Positions 50,183 through 58,114 of a stretch of DNA of 64,000 bases are shown piece after piece. Below the pieces are notes generated by a model that saw nothing but the letters and a program-made list of their open reading frames with translations, was not told the origin of the DNA and ran no database searches. Source of the stretch: Streptomyces sp. ICC1 (lineage in GTDB: Bacteria; Actinomycetota; Actinomycetes; Streptomycetales; Streptomycetaceae). The position numbers were made by a program, and so were the translations under genes. How positions within the stretch are numbered: position 1 is the stretch's first letter; the number at the start of each line of letters is the position of its first letter. The stretch lies in the NCBI RefSeq assembly GCF_003287935.1, contig NZ_CP030287.1, forward strand, positions 2,059,070 to 2,123,069, in the 5' to 3' direction.

Positions 50183-51568
50183 GTGGCAGGCAGCCAACGG
50201 CGGGCAAGACAGCCGAACGAACCGCTGGCGCGACTCATCACGGCCGCGGGAGCCAGCCACATCTCGCTGGCCGCGCAGATCAACAAGATCGCGGCAGCGG
50301 CCGGCGTCGTCACCCGCTACGAGAAGACCAGCGTCGCCAATTGGGTGAATCTGGGGATGATCCCCCGGGGCCGGGCTCCGGAGTTCGTGGCCGCTGCGCT
50401 GCAAGAACGCCTCGGTCGGCCTGTCAGTCTCCAGGAAATCGGTATGTACCGCCGTGAACGAGGCGACGCCGACATGGGGTTGGATTTCGCACGCGACCCC
50501 GCCGACGCCGTACACGTCGCCGCGACCTACTGGAGAACCGTGGACCGCCGAAAGCTCATCACCACCGGATTCGCCGTATCCGCATACGCCACCCCGGTGA
50601 TGCGCTGGATGACCACGCCGGCCGACCCGGCGGTCACCCACCAGGGCGGCCAGCGAGTGGGACGCGGGGATGTAGAGGACCTCTGGCAGGCCGCCGAGGA
50701 CGCGCGGCTGTGGGATTCCCGGTACGGAGGCGGAAACGGGAAGGCGAACTCGGTCACCGAATGCCTCAAGCTCAAGGCGGCCCCGCTGCTTACGGGTACC
50801 TACACCGAGACGGTGGGCAAAGAACTGTTCACCGCCACCGCCGAGCTCTCCCGCGTCGTCGGATGGAGTGCCTTCGACATGGGACAGCACGAACTCGCGC
50901 AGCGCCATTTCGTCCAGGCCCTGCGCCTGGCCCGGGCCGCCGGAGACGTCCAGACCGGCTGCTACGTCCTGACCACCATGTCCCTGCAGACGTTCCTGCG
51001 AGGATTCCCCCGCGAAGCGGCGGACATGGCCGAAGGCGCCTACGAGCGGGCCAAGGGGCACGCGGCACCCCGAGTGCTCGCCTTCGCGAAGCTCGCCCAG
51101 GCCCGCGCCCACGCCCGAGAGGGCGACGCCCGGGCGGCGGGCGCTGCGCTGGCGCTCTCCGAGAGCCTCCTCGACTCGATCGGGCCTCACACCCAAGATC
51201 CCGAATGGCTCGCCTACTTCACCCACGCTCGCCTGGCCACCGACGCAACCGAGATCTACCGGGACCTGGCCAACCCGAAGGCCGCACTCACCTGGGCCCG
51301 GCAGGCAGATGCCATGCCCGCCGGCCGCTTCACCCGAGCAGTCGGCATCCGCCTCGCCGTCCTCGCCACCAGCCACCTCCAGGCCCGCGACCTCACCCAG
51401 GGCCTCCAACTCGGAACCCAGGCACTGCAGGTGCTCCGTCAGGTCCACTCCAGCCGCGCCCACGGCTACGTCCGCGACATCACCACGGCCCTGGCCCCCT
51501 GGCGGGCCGAGCCCCAGGTAGCCGACTTCACCCACCAGGCCCGTACGGCGCTCGCGGCAACCGCGTAA
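50183..51568 (+). CDS. HTH regulator with TPR-like C-terminal domain, divergent from the operon
   Basis: The 461-residue protein has an N-terminal DNA-binding helical region (about 5-75; LARLITAAGASHISLAAQIN then YEKTSVANWVNLGMIPRGRA) and a long TPR-like helical domain (about 150-455). This layout is common in Streptomyces regulators that respond to small signals or peptides. It is transcribed away from the methyltransferase-to-ProRS operon across an approximately 265-bp space, so it is the likely controller. GTG start with AGGGAGGG upstream. Confidence 0.82.
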   Translation: MAGSQRRARQPNEPLARLITAAGASHISLAAQINKIAAAAGVVTRYEKTSVANWVNLGMIPRGRAPEFVAAALQERLGRPVSLQEIGMYRRERGDADMGLDFARDPADAVHVAATYWRTVDRRKLITTGFAVSAYATPVMRWMTTPADPAVTHQGGQRVGRGDVEDLWQAAEDARLWDSRYGGGNGKANSVTECLKLKAAPLLTGTYTETVGKELFTATAELSRVVGWSAFDMGQHELAQRHFVQALRLARAAGDVQTGCYVLTTMSLQTFLRGFPREAADMAEGAYERAKGHAAPRVLAFAKLAQARAHAREGDARAAGAALALSESLLDSIGPHTQDPEWLAYFTHARLATDATEIYRDLANPKAALTWARQADAMPAGRFTRAVGIRLAVLATSHLQARDLTQGLQLGTQALQVLRQVHSSRAHGYVRDITTALAPWRAEPQVADFTHQARTALAATA

Positions 51569-51696
51569 ATTGCCCACAGCCGTAGCTGAGGACGCAGTAC
51601 CACCGATGCCGCGGGCCCGAAAGCGTTCGGACATGAGCGGCCACTTCCTCTCTGGCGGGCCTCGCAGGTTCGCTGGGCGGTATGAGGACGGGGGCT

Positions 51697-52899
51697 TCAG
51701 CCGCGCGTGAAGGCCAGGAAGACACGAAGGGCGGCGGCCAGTCGGGCGGTGTGCCACAACCCGAGCAGGCTGGTATCGGGAAGCGGTGCGTGGACGGCCT
51801 CCCGGAGGAGGAGGACGGCATGCCGGACACGGTCCGGCGGCCCGACGGTGGTCCCGGCGCAGGCCGTCAGAAGCTGGACGGCCATCTCCCGCAGGCTCTC
51901 CCACCGTGCTGCGACTTCCTCGGGCGGCAGGAAGCGACGGTGGCGCCAGCAGTTGTGGGCTTCATGCATCGCCTGGCGGACCACCGCCGGCGCGGGACGC
52001 TTCCCGCTCGCGGAGGAAGGAAGCACCGCGTTGGGACGTGGGGCGAGCAGGTGCGCCGAGGCCAGGACCAGGGCCGGGCGTCCCCGTGTCCGGGCCACCC
52101 ACCCTTCGTGCTCCAGAAGCTGCAAAGCTTCGGTGACCAGCCTCACGTCCGAGGCGCAGTAGTTGCCGAGCTCGTCGGCGCCGGGGAGCCTGTCCCCAGG
52201 CAGGTAGAGGCCGAACGCGAACGAGTCGAGCAGCCGGTCGGCGAGGTGGCGGACCCGGCCCGTTCGCTCATCAGGTGCTCCACAGACTGTGGTGCGGTGG
52301 TGGGACGCGATCAGCACGCCGACGGCGGACAGGTCCGCGAAAGCGAGCCGGACCAGCTCTGCGGGCACGCCGAGGTCAACAGCTGTCGTCTCCCGGCTCA
52401 GCTGCATCCCCGGCGCGTACCGGCGGCTTGCGACGTGTGCGGCGATCCGATCCGCGATCTCCGCGACCGGAGGGCAGGGCGGAGCGCTGGTCTCCAGAGC
52501 GACGAGCAGAGTGTGGACGGCCTTTGCACCGGCACGGATCTGTGCCACCACGGAGAGGTCGGTATCGCTCTGGTCGGCATCGTTGATGAGGCCGGCCCAT
52601 CGGGCGGTGTCACTGGGCGATCCGGCGGCCGCCTCGGCCCTTTCGAGGGCCTGTGGCATCCAGAGGCACACCGTCGAGCGGATCCACGCCGCATACCCGG
52701 CGGCATGCGTCTCGATCAGCAGCGAGCCCCGGTTTGCCATATCGAGGGCGCGACGAATGTCGAAGCTCAGGCACTCTGGCGTGGTGCTGGCCTCCGGGAG
52801 CGGCATGGGTTGGGTGGGGCTGGCCGGGTCCGGCAGGCCCGCTGGAGGGGGCACGACGGCGCGGGAGCCGCCAGCCGCGGGGAGGGTCATTGCGTGCAC
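51697..52899 (-). CDS. GntR-like regulator with two winged-helix segments
   Basis: The 400-residue protein contains two GntR-type winged-helix segments, about 145-205 (EIADRIAAHVASRRYAPGMQ) and about 215-280 (ADRLLDSFAFGLYLPGDRLP). A helical C-terminus follows, with no clear effector domain. A KorSA-like or local regulator is possible. GTG start; it overlaps the next winged-helix gene by 13 bases, so the two proteins are probably made together. Confidence 0.65.
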   Translation of the reverse strand: MHAMTLPAAGGSRAVVPPPAGLPDPASPTQPMPLPEASTTPECLSFDIRRALDMANRGSLLIETHAAGYAAWIRSTVCLWMPQALERAEAAAGSPSDTARWAGLINDADQSDTDLSVVAQIRAGAKAVHTLLVALETSAPPCPPVAEIADRIAAHVASRRYAPGMQLSRETTAVDLGVPAELVRLAFADLSAVGVLIASHHRTTVCGAPDERTGRVRHLADRLLDSFAFGLYLPGDRLPGADELGNYCASDVRLVTEALQLLEHEGWVARTRGRPALVLASAHLLAPRPNAVLPSSASGKRPAPAVVRQAMHEAHNCWRHRRFLPPEEVAARWESLREMAVQLLTACAGTTVGPPDRVRHAVLLLREAVHAPLPDTSLLGLWHTARLAAALRVFLAFTRG

Positions 52900-53450
52900 G
52901 AGACCTCCTCCGGGACGGTTGAGCGTCTAGGTGTAGGGCGCTCACGGAGGTAGAGACCGGGTCCGTGGGGCCCACCCAGCCGGTACCGAAGGAGACCGGA
53001 CGAGATGAAGGGCCGGGCCGCGCGGTGTACTCGTGTCGTCTCGACCCCGAGGTCCAGAGCGATCAGCCCATGGGGGAGGGCCTGACCGGGCCGGTAGGCC
53101 AGGGCCGTCTCTTCGATCAGGTTGGTGATGGCCACATCGTCGGGGTGCGGCTGCCCTGGCGGCACTACGATCAGCCTGGTGCCGGCGAAGGCGAGGTCAC
53201 CGCGCTGTTCGAGCACACCGAGCGCGGCTGCGGCCAGCGATTGTGAAAGCCCGAGCTGGGAGCCGAGGGCCCGGGCCGCCTGCGCTCGCGATGCCCTCCG
53301 CGGCACGGTCACGGGAGTCTCGCGCAGGTGCCGTCGTATTGAGAGGACGGCTACCGCCAGGCGTCTCAGCCGGGCCGGGGAGTCCTTGGAGACACGAATG
53401 CGGTGTCCACCCGACACGCCGGTGGAGCTAGGGAGGTCGGTGTCATTCAC
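52887..53450 (-). CDS. Winged-helix DNA-binding protein
   Basis: The 187-residue protein has two short GntR-like helical segments (about 50-95 and 115-155), related in style to the larger downstream gene product. I recognise no ligand-binding domain. It starts 2 bp before the DUF6624 gene ends (coupled) and probably co-regulates this accessory operon. Confidence 0.55.
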   Translation of the reverse strand: MNDTDLPSSTGVSGGHRIRVSKDSPARLRRLAVAVLSIRRHLRETPVTVPRRASRAQAARALGSQLGLSQSLAAAALGVLEQRGDLAFAGTRLIVVPPGQPHPDDVAITNLIEETALAYRPGQALPHGLIALDLGVETTRVHRAARPFISSGLLRYRLGGPHGPGLYLRERPTPRRSTVPEEVSCTQ

Positions 53451-53452
53451 GG

Positions 53453-54001
53453 TCAGCCCTGCCCCTCCGCGTTGGGGCCCGCTCCGTGCGCGAGGTAGTC
53501 GGCGGTCTGCTTGGCCAAAGGCACGAGCCCGATATCGGCCCGCAGGCGCTCCGCAGCTTCAACGTCCTTGATCGCGTACGGGCGCAGCGTGCGGGGGTTG
53601 ACCTGGGTTCCGTAGGTCTGGGGCACGGACATGGTCACGGCGCAGACATCGACGACGTGGGCGAAGAACTGCTCCGGGAGTTCGCCGCTCTCGACGGCCG
53701 GTTTCATCATGTCGCGGCACTGGAACAGGAAGGCCGGCTCCTGACAGACCAGCAGGATCCGTACGGCGTGGACGGCGGCCTCGTCACCGACCAGCCCGGC
53801 CGTCGGCCACCCGTGTGCGGCCACGATCTTCTTCAGGCCGTCGGCATTGGTCCGCCGAACCAGGTGCAGTTCCTTCTCCCGATGCTTCGAGGGGATCCGC
53901 CAGGCAATCAGCTGGGCTCGGCGTTCAGCACGCCCCATCTCCGTCAGCTGGTGCGCGACTGCGGCCAGGGGGATGGTGACCGTGGTGGTGGGAGGGATCA
54001 T
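53453..54001 (-). CDS. DUF6624 domain protein
   Basis: The 182-residue protein matches the DUF6624 pattern: MGRAERRAQ, AHGWPTAGLVGDEAAVHAVR, CQEPAFLFQCRDMMKPAVES, VPQTYGTQVN and ERLRADIGLVPLAKQTADY. The conserved His, Gln and Tyr suggest an enzyme or ligand-binding fold, but the function is not established. The ATG overlaps the DUF5999 stop by four bases. Confidence 0.75.
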   Translation of the reverse strand: MIPPTTTVTIPLAAVAHQLTEMGRAERRAQLIAWRIPSKHREKELHLVRRTNADGLKKIVAAHGWPTAGLVGDEAAVHAVRILLVCQEPAFLFQCRDMMKPAVESGELPEQFFAHVVDVCAVTMSVPQTYGTQVNPRTLRPYAIKDVEAAERLRADIGLVPLAKQTADYLAHGAGPNAEGQG

Positions 54002-54198
54002 GCGGCACCGGCCAGTGTGGGGAGCGGGCGGTGCGGGGCGATGATCTGCCCGTTCGGAAGCAGGGCGCCGGTGTCGTCGAAGATCAGCAAGCCGTTGCAC
54101 CGGCGGCCCCACCCCTGTGAGACGGCCTGGGTCACGAGCTGGGCCTGGTCCCGGTCCGCGGAGTCGGCGTCCGGGCAGCGGGGTTTGTGCTGGCACAT
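53998..54198 (-). CDS. DUF5999 small protein
   Basis: The 66-residue protein shows MCQHKPRCPDADSADRDQAQ, GWGRRCNGLLIFDDTGALLP and NGQIIAPHRPLP, the complete DUF5999 pattern found widely in Streptomyces. The four Cys/His near the N-terminus may bind metal. Function unknown. It is coupled to the DUF6624 gene. Confidence 0.85.
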   Translation of the reverse strand: MCQHKPRCPDADSADRDQAQLVTQAVSQGWGRRCNGLLIFDDTGALLPNGQIIAPHRPLPTLAGAA

Positions 54199-54273
54199 GG
54201 GAAGTCCTCGGTCGAAGGGGCGCGGCGGGCGCCGGGGTCCGTGTTCGAGTGATCTGGTTCGGGTGTCCGGCCT

Positions 54274-54684
54274 CTACGGGGTGTCGCCGGCGAGGTCGAG
54301 GATCTCCTCCGCGCAGGCAGCGAGGAGACGCAGGTAGCCCAGCTCGGTGCGGGCCACTGCCGGGGCGTGGAGCAACCGGTGGGCGCGGAGGAGGGCGTTG
54401 TCCATCGCGGTCTCTTCCGCCCGCCCCGACTCCACCGCCTTCTGGTGGATCGCCCGGAGACGCGGTCCGCAGCTGCCGAGCGTGCCTAGAACTTCCTGGA
54501 GTTCCAAGATCAGGGACGGGATCTCGTGGGCCCCGGGGGCCGAGGGCCCGGCTACCCGGTCCAGGGCGTCCCAAGTGCGGGCGGCTTCTGACAGTGCGGT
54601 CAGCTCTCGGGCGCACGCGAGGCCGTTGATGAGGAGAAGGAAGCCCTCCGGCGGACTCGGTCTTGGAAGGGTGGAGACGGACAC
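54274..54684 (-). CDS. Hypothetical helical protein
   Basis: The 136-residue protein is almost wholly alpha-helical and acidic, without signal peptide, membrane segment or recognised motif. It is located in the minus-strand accessory series, 29 bp after the primase-polymerase-like gene. I do not recognise the family; coding potential rests on GC3 bias and context. Confidence 0.55.
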   Translation of the reverse strand: MSVSTLPRPSPPEGFLLLINGLACARELTALSEAARTWDALDRVAGPSAPGAHEIPSLILELQEVLGTLGSCGPRLRAIHQKAVESGRAEETAMDNALLRAHRLLHAPAVARTELGYLRLLAACAEEILDLAGDTP

Positions 54685-54713
54685 GACGGCTCCTTGGAGA
54701 AACGGTTGAGGGG

Positions 54714-55235
54714 CTAGCTGGTGAGGGTGCTGGCCATGGCGGTCCGCAGGAGCGGCAAGAGGCAGCCGCCGTCGCTCAAAGTGGCGGGCGTCGGTTCGTC
54801 GAGTGCCCAGGGCCAGGTGTCCCAGCGCGAGCCACCCGAGGGCGGGAGCGCGATGCGGCCACCCGGACCGGACTCCACACGGACGCCGGCCACTCCGATC
54901 AAGGGAGCAGCGGTGCCCGGGGCGACGAGCAGCACTGTCTCGCCTGTCCCGTACACGAGGGAGGGCACGGGAGCGGGGTCCTGGCCACGCCGATCGGCCA
55001 AGACCAGGAGGTCCGCCCCCAGGACGGCGGGCACGATCACCGCGTCGAACGCGGAGCAGGTCGTCTGCAGTTCGAGACGACCAGGTGCCTCCTGCACGAG
55101 GGCGAGAGCGCGGTGTGCGGAGACGATGTCGCTACCCACGATCAGCGGCCAGGCAAGCACGTCCTCGTAGGCGGACACCAGGGCTGGGACGTTCCGGCTG
55201 ATTGGAGGCCAGTGAGAGGCCCGAAGTGGTGTCAC
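54714..55235 (-). CDS. Primase-polymerase (Prim-Pol)-like short protein
   Basis: The 173-residue protein resembles the N-terminal part of actinomycete bifunctional DNA primase/polymerase proteins (HRALALVQEAPGRLELQTTC, PLIGVAGVRVESGPGGRIAL, SGGSRWDTWPWALDEPTP). The acidic metal triad of active Prim-Pol is not obvious and no helicase domain follows, so activity is doubtful. Short versions are common in Streptomyces accessory operons. The GTG overlaps the TauD-like stop by four bases. Confidence 0.6.
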   Translation of the reverse strand: MTPLRASHWPPISRNVPALVSAYEDVLAWPLIVGSDIVSAHRALALVQEAPGRLELQTTCSAFDAVIVPAVLGADLLVLADRRGQDPAPVPSLVYGTGETVLLVAPGTAAPLIGVAGVRVESGPGGRIALPPSGGSRWDTWPWALDEPTPATLSDGGCLLPLLRTAMASTLTS

Positions 55236-56041
55236 GGTGTGCCTCCTCCAACTGCTGCTGGTGTGTGGACCTGGCTCGGGGCTACCTGGGGAAAGCCGAT
55301 CGGCATCGGGAAGCGGGGGGTGCCCAGGGCACGGAGGCACACACGGTTTCCGGTAAAGGCGGTGCGTGCGTGGAGCCATCGGTAGTTGTCGATCAGGTAG
55401 CCCTGGCCCGCTTCGAGGGTGAGGCGCTGTTGTACGGCGTTGATGGCCTGTCTGAGCTGGGGGAGGTACCCACTGATGAGGGGGCTGAATGCGGCAAGGG
55501 AGTCTTGCCGCAGCCGGATCGAAGTTCGTTGGCCGGGATGCCGGGTGAAGACCTGGGACGGGTGGCCCCCGCCGTCGCCGTAGAAGACGGTGTTGGGGAG
55601 GGTGAGTGCCTCCAGGGCCGCGGGGGAGCGCTCGGCGAGATAGCCGTGGACGGCTTGGCCGTCGGTCAGGATCACTTCGCCGCCGGTGGTTGCGGGGCGC
55701 AGGCACACCAAGAGCATCAGCCGTGGCGGATGTGGCTCGCTGGACCGCTCGGTATGAGGCAGAAGTTCACCGTTGCCCAGTCCGCCCAGGCCCGACTGCT
55801 GGGACCGGCGGCCGATGTCCTGGATGGTGGTGAGTTCGTCCGAGTCGCTGTCGCGGTGGGGTTCCAACCTCATCACGCGCTGCGCGAGGGCGAGTACAGC
55901 GGTGCGAGTCGTCAGGCCCTCGATGGTGGCCAGGCCCTGGCTCTGGAGCCGGGAGGTTATGCCACGGGGCTGCTCAGGAAGGGGTCGGGGCGCGCGGTGT
56001 GCATCGAACAGGCTGAGCGTCGGCATCGACGTGCTCCTCAT
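55232..56041 (-). CDS. TauD/TfdA-like 2OG-Fe(II) oxygenase
   Basis: The 269-residue protein has the first ligand segment LLPHTERSSEPHPPRLML (H-x-E rather than H-x-D), CLRPATTGGEVILTDGQAV, and the distal His in DNYRWLHARTAF with a following Arg (RVCLRAL). The pattern matches TauD-like oxygenases. The Glu variant of the facial triad still usually binds iron. It is the first gene of the accessory minus operon, divergent from the Nudix gene. ATG at 56041, with a second in-frame ATG 15 bases later. Confidence 0.83.
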   Translation of the reverse strand: MRSTSMPTLSLFDAHRAPRPLPEQPRGITSRLQSQGLATIEGLTTRTAVLALAQRVMRLEPHRDSDSDELTTIQDIGRRSQQSGLGGLGNGELLPHTERSSEPHPPRLMLLVCLRPATTGGEVILTDGQAVHGYLAERSPAALEALTLPNTVFYGDGGGHPSQVFTRHPGQRTSIRLRQDSLAAFSPLISGYLPQLRQAINAVQQRLTLEAGQGYLIDNYRWLHARTAFTGNRVCLRALGTPRFPMPIGFPQVAPSQVHTPAAVGGGTP

Positions 56042-56194
56042 GCGGTGGGCGGTGCGCCCAGGGTCTGGACAGGCGGCCAGATGCGTAAAGCGACAGGTTG
56101 TCGACTCGGACATACGCGACAGGCTGAGTCGCCGCCACGAGCGCGGTGCTACGTTCCGAAGGACAACCCCGCCACCACTTCTCCGGGACGGTCG

Positions 56195-56638
56195 ATGTAC
56201 AAGCCCTCGCTGTGGCCCGTGTCCGTCAAGGGCGTTGCTCTCGACTCGAAGGACCGGGTGCTGCTGCTCAAGAACGAAAGATCCGAGTGGGAACTCCCGG
56301 GCGGCCGCTTGGAGGTTGGTGCCGAAGGAGGCGGTTCGGCACCTGCCGACGACAGTCCCACCAAGGCTCTGGAGCGTGAGATCGCCGAAGAGACCGGCTG
56401 GGTGGTCACGGCCGGCACCGAGCTGGCTGGCGGTACGTGGATCTACGAGCCGCTCCCGGGCCGCCGCGTCCTGATCGTCACCTACGGCTGCACGGTCCTG
56501 ACCCCCGACCGTGATCCGGCACTGAGTCACGAGCACAAGGAGATCGGTCTGTTCCGTCGCTCCGAAGTCGACGCTCTGAACATGCCTGTCGGCTACAAGC
56601 AGTCGATCGCGGCCTGGTACGGACATCCGCAGAGGTAA
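56195..56638 (+). CDS. Nudix hydrolase
   Basis: The 147-residue protein has a Nudix fold with GGRLEVG, a longer than usual loop (about 15 extra residues), then ALEREIAEETGW, which keeps the REUXEEXG helix. It would hydrolyse a nucleoside diphosphate derivative. In the integrative plasmid pSAM2 the transfer-immunity protein Pif is a Nudix hydrolase; the nearby integrase, excisionase and GntR-like genes make that role worth considering. It is followed after 6 bp by an HTH-TPR gene. Confidence 0.85.
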   Translation: MYKPSLWPVSVKGVALDSKDRVLLLKNERSEWELPGGRLEVGAEGGGSAPADDSPTKALEREIAEETGWVVTAGTELAGGTWIYEPLPGRRVLIVTYGCTVLTPDRDPALSHEHKEIGLFRRSEVDALNMPVGYKQSIAAWYGHPQR

Positions 56639-56644
56639 CCCGCC

Positions 56645-57823
56645 ATGTACACCCCGCAGAAGACAGGCGAGCGGCCACGACGATCGCCCCGGTTCGTCTC
56701 CTGGCATTGGGCGACTCCTGAAGCCCAGGCCATCCTCGCCACACGGAACCTGTCCGCGATCCTGAAGTACCACCGGCGTGTCCATGGCGACAGCCAGACT
56801 CAGACCGGTGAACTCCTCGGCTACGACAAGACGTACGTCTCCGCCCTGGAACTCGGAAAGCGGCACCTCAACGACGTCGGCAGTCTGCGCCACGTCGCTG
56901 AACGCCTCTCCCTGCCCCCACACGTTCTTGGCGTCACCGACCCCGCCGACGCGGACCACCGCGCGATGCTTCAGTTCGGCCAATCCACCGTCCGTCTGGC
57001 CGAGATCGCTCGCCAGTCCGGGCACGCCACCGAAGCCGTCGCGGAACTCTGGCCGCTCGTCGCCCGACTCGAAGCCCGGGCCCGCGATGGGAACACTGAA
57101 CGAGAGGTCCTGCGCCTCCTCGCCCATGCTCGCCTGGGCCTGGGCACGGCCCTCGGCAACGTGCTGCCGGAGGAGCGCCTGGCCACCGCCGCGCACTGGA
57201 CAGCGCAGAGCCTGGACGTCGTGCGCATCTTCGATGACCCGGCGCTCACAACCACGGCTCTCCGCATGCACGGAAACGAGCTGCGAAAGTCGGGCCTGGT
57301 CGGCGCTGCCGTCCACCGCCTTGTTCATGCTGCGGCCGTGGCCCCGAACCTGTCCGAGCGCGCGGCCGTCCTGCCGCTCCTCGCACGAGCCGCCGGATCC
57401 CTCGGCAACCAGACCCTCTTCGACCGCACTATCGAGGAGGCACACCAGCTCCTCGACGAGGTAGACCACACGAGCCTGGTCAACCCCACGGCCCTCTACG
57501 AGATCCATCTGCGGGGCCTTATCGCCACCGGCAGGGCAGACGACGCGATACGGCGCGCCGAAGCCGCCGCGCCCACCTCGACCATCTCGATCGCACCCCA
57601 GTGGCGCGTCATCGAACTCATCACCACCGGCCGTGTCCGGCTCCTCGCCGGAGACCAGCGCGGCGCCACCGAACTGCTCGTGGGCGCCGTACGTGAAGCG
57701 CGCGCCCAACGCCTCCCACACCAGCTCCAGCGCGTCCTGCGCGCCGCTGGCGACGCCCTCCCGGATGCCCACGAATCCGCCGAACAGGCATTGACCCAAC
57801 TGCGCACGGAGATGGCCGCATAG
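56645..57823 (+). CDS. XRE-family HTH regulator with TPR domain
   Basis: The 392-residue protein begins with an XRE HTH (about 35-95: LSAILKYHRRVHGDSQTQTG, YVSALELGKRHLNDVGSLRH) and continues with a TPR-like helical domain (about 115-390). It is co-directional with the Nudix gene 6 bp upstream, suggesting one transcript. It probably senses a small molecule or peptide, but no ligand can be named. Confidence 0.83.
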   Translation: MYTPQKTGERPRRSPRFVSWHWATPEAQAILATRNLSAILKYHRRVHGDSQTQTGELLGYDKTYVSALELGKRHLNDVGSLRHVAERLSLPPHVLGVTDPADADHRAMLQFGQSTVRLAEIARQSGHATEAVAELWPLVARLEARARDGNTEREVLRLLAHARLGLGTALGNVLPEERLATAAHWTAQSLDVVRIFDDPALTTTALRMHGNELRKSGLVGAAVHRLVHAAAVAPNLSERAAVLPLLARAAGSLGNQTLFDRTIEEAHQLLDEVDHTSLVNPTALYEIHLRGLIATGRADDAIRRAEAAAPTSTISIAPQWRVIELITTGRVRLLAGDQRGATELLVGAVREARAQRLPHQLQRVLRAAGDALPDAHESAEQALTQLRTEMAA

Positions 57824-58038
57824 AGAAGAAGTCGAACCGCGGTGGCCTCGGGGTCCACCGGTCGCACGGTTCGAAGGATCTCTTCCGCACATCGAACGTT
57901 CCCTTCATTCCGTGGGCTGGACTTCTGAGGCCCCATCAGGCTCAGGCGGTAGGTAAGAGTCGCCACGGCCCACGTGGGCCTCAACCGGCGCACCCGCCGG
58001 ATACGGCGCATGCGGCGACAGATTTTGGGAATCCCGCG

Positions 58039-58066
58039 GATTCTCCGGCGCATCCGCCGGAGAATC
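58039..58066. terminator. Perfect 12-bp-arm hairpin between two HTH-TPR genes
   Basis: GATTCTCCGGCG (58039-58050), spacer CATC, then CGCCGGAGAATC (58055-58066). It lies about 215 bp after one regulator gene and 49 bp before the start of the next. No U-tract follows, so it may also be a regulator-binding site. Related CCGGCGCA/CCGCCGG units occur just upstream at about 57986-58012. Confidence 0.6.
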
Positions 58067-58114
58067 GTGGGAACCCGAGGTGCTGCTGGGCGGCGCCCCC
58101 TGATCGGAGCCCAC

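Noticed and set aside
53486..54337. Plus-strand frame of 283 codons
   Set aside because: Antisense to the recognised DUF6624 and DUF5999 genes.
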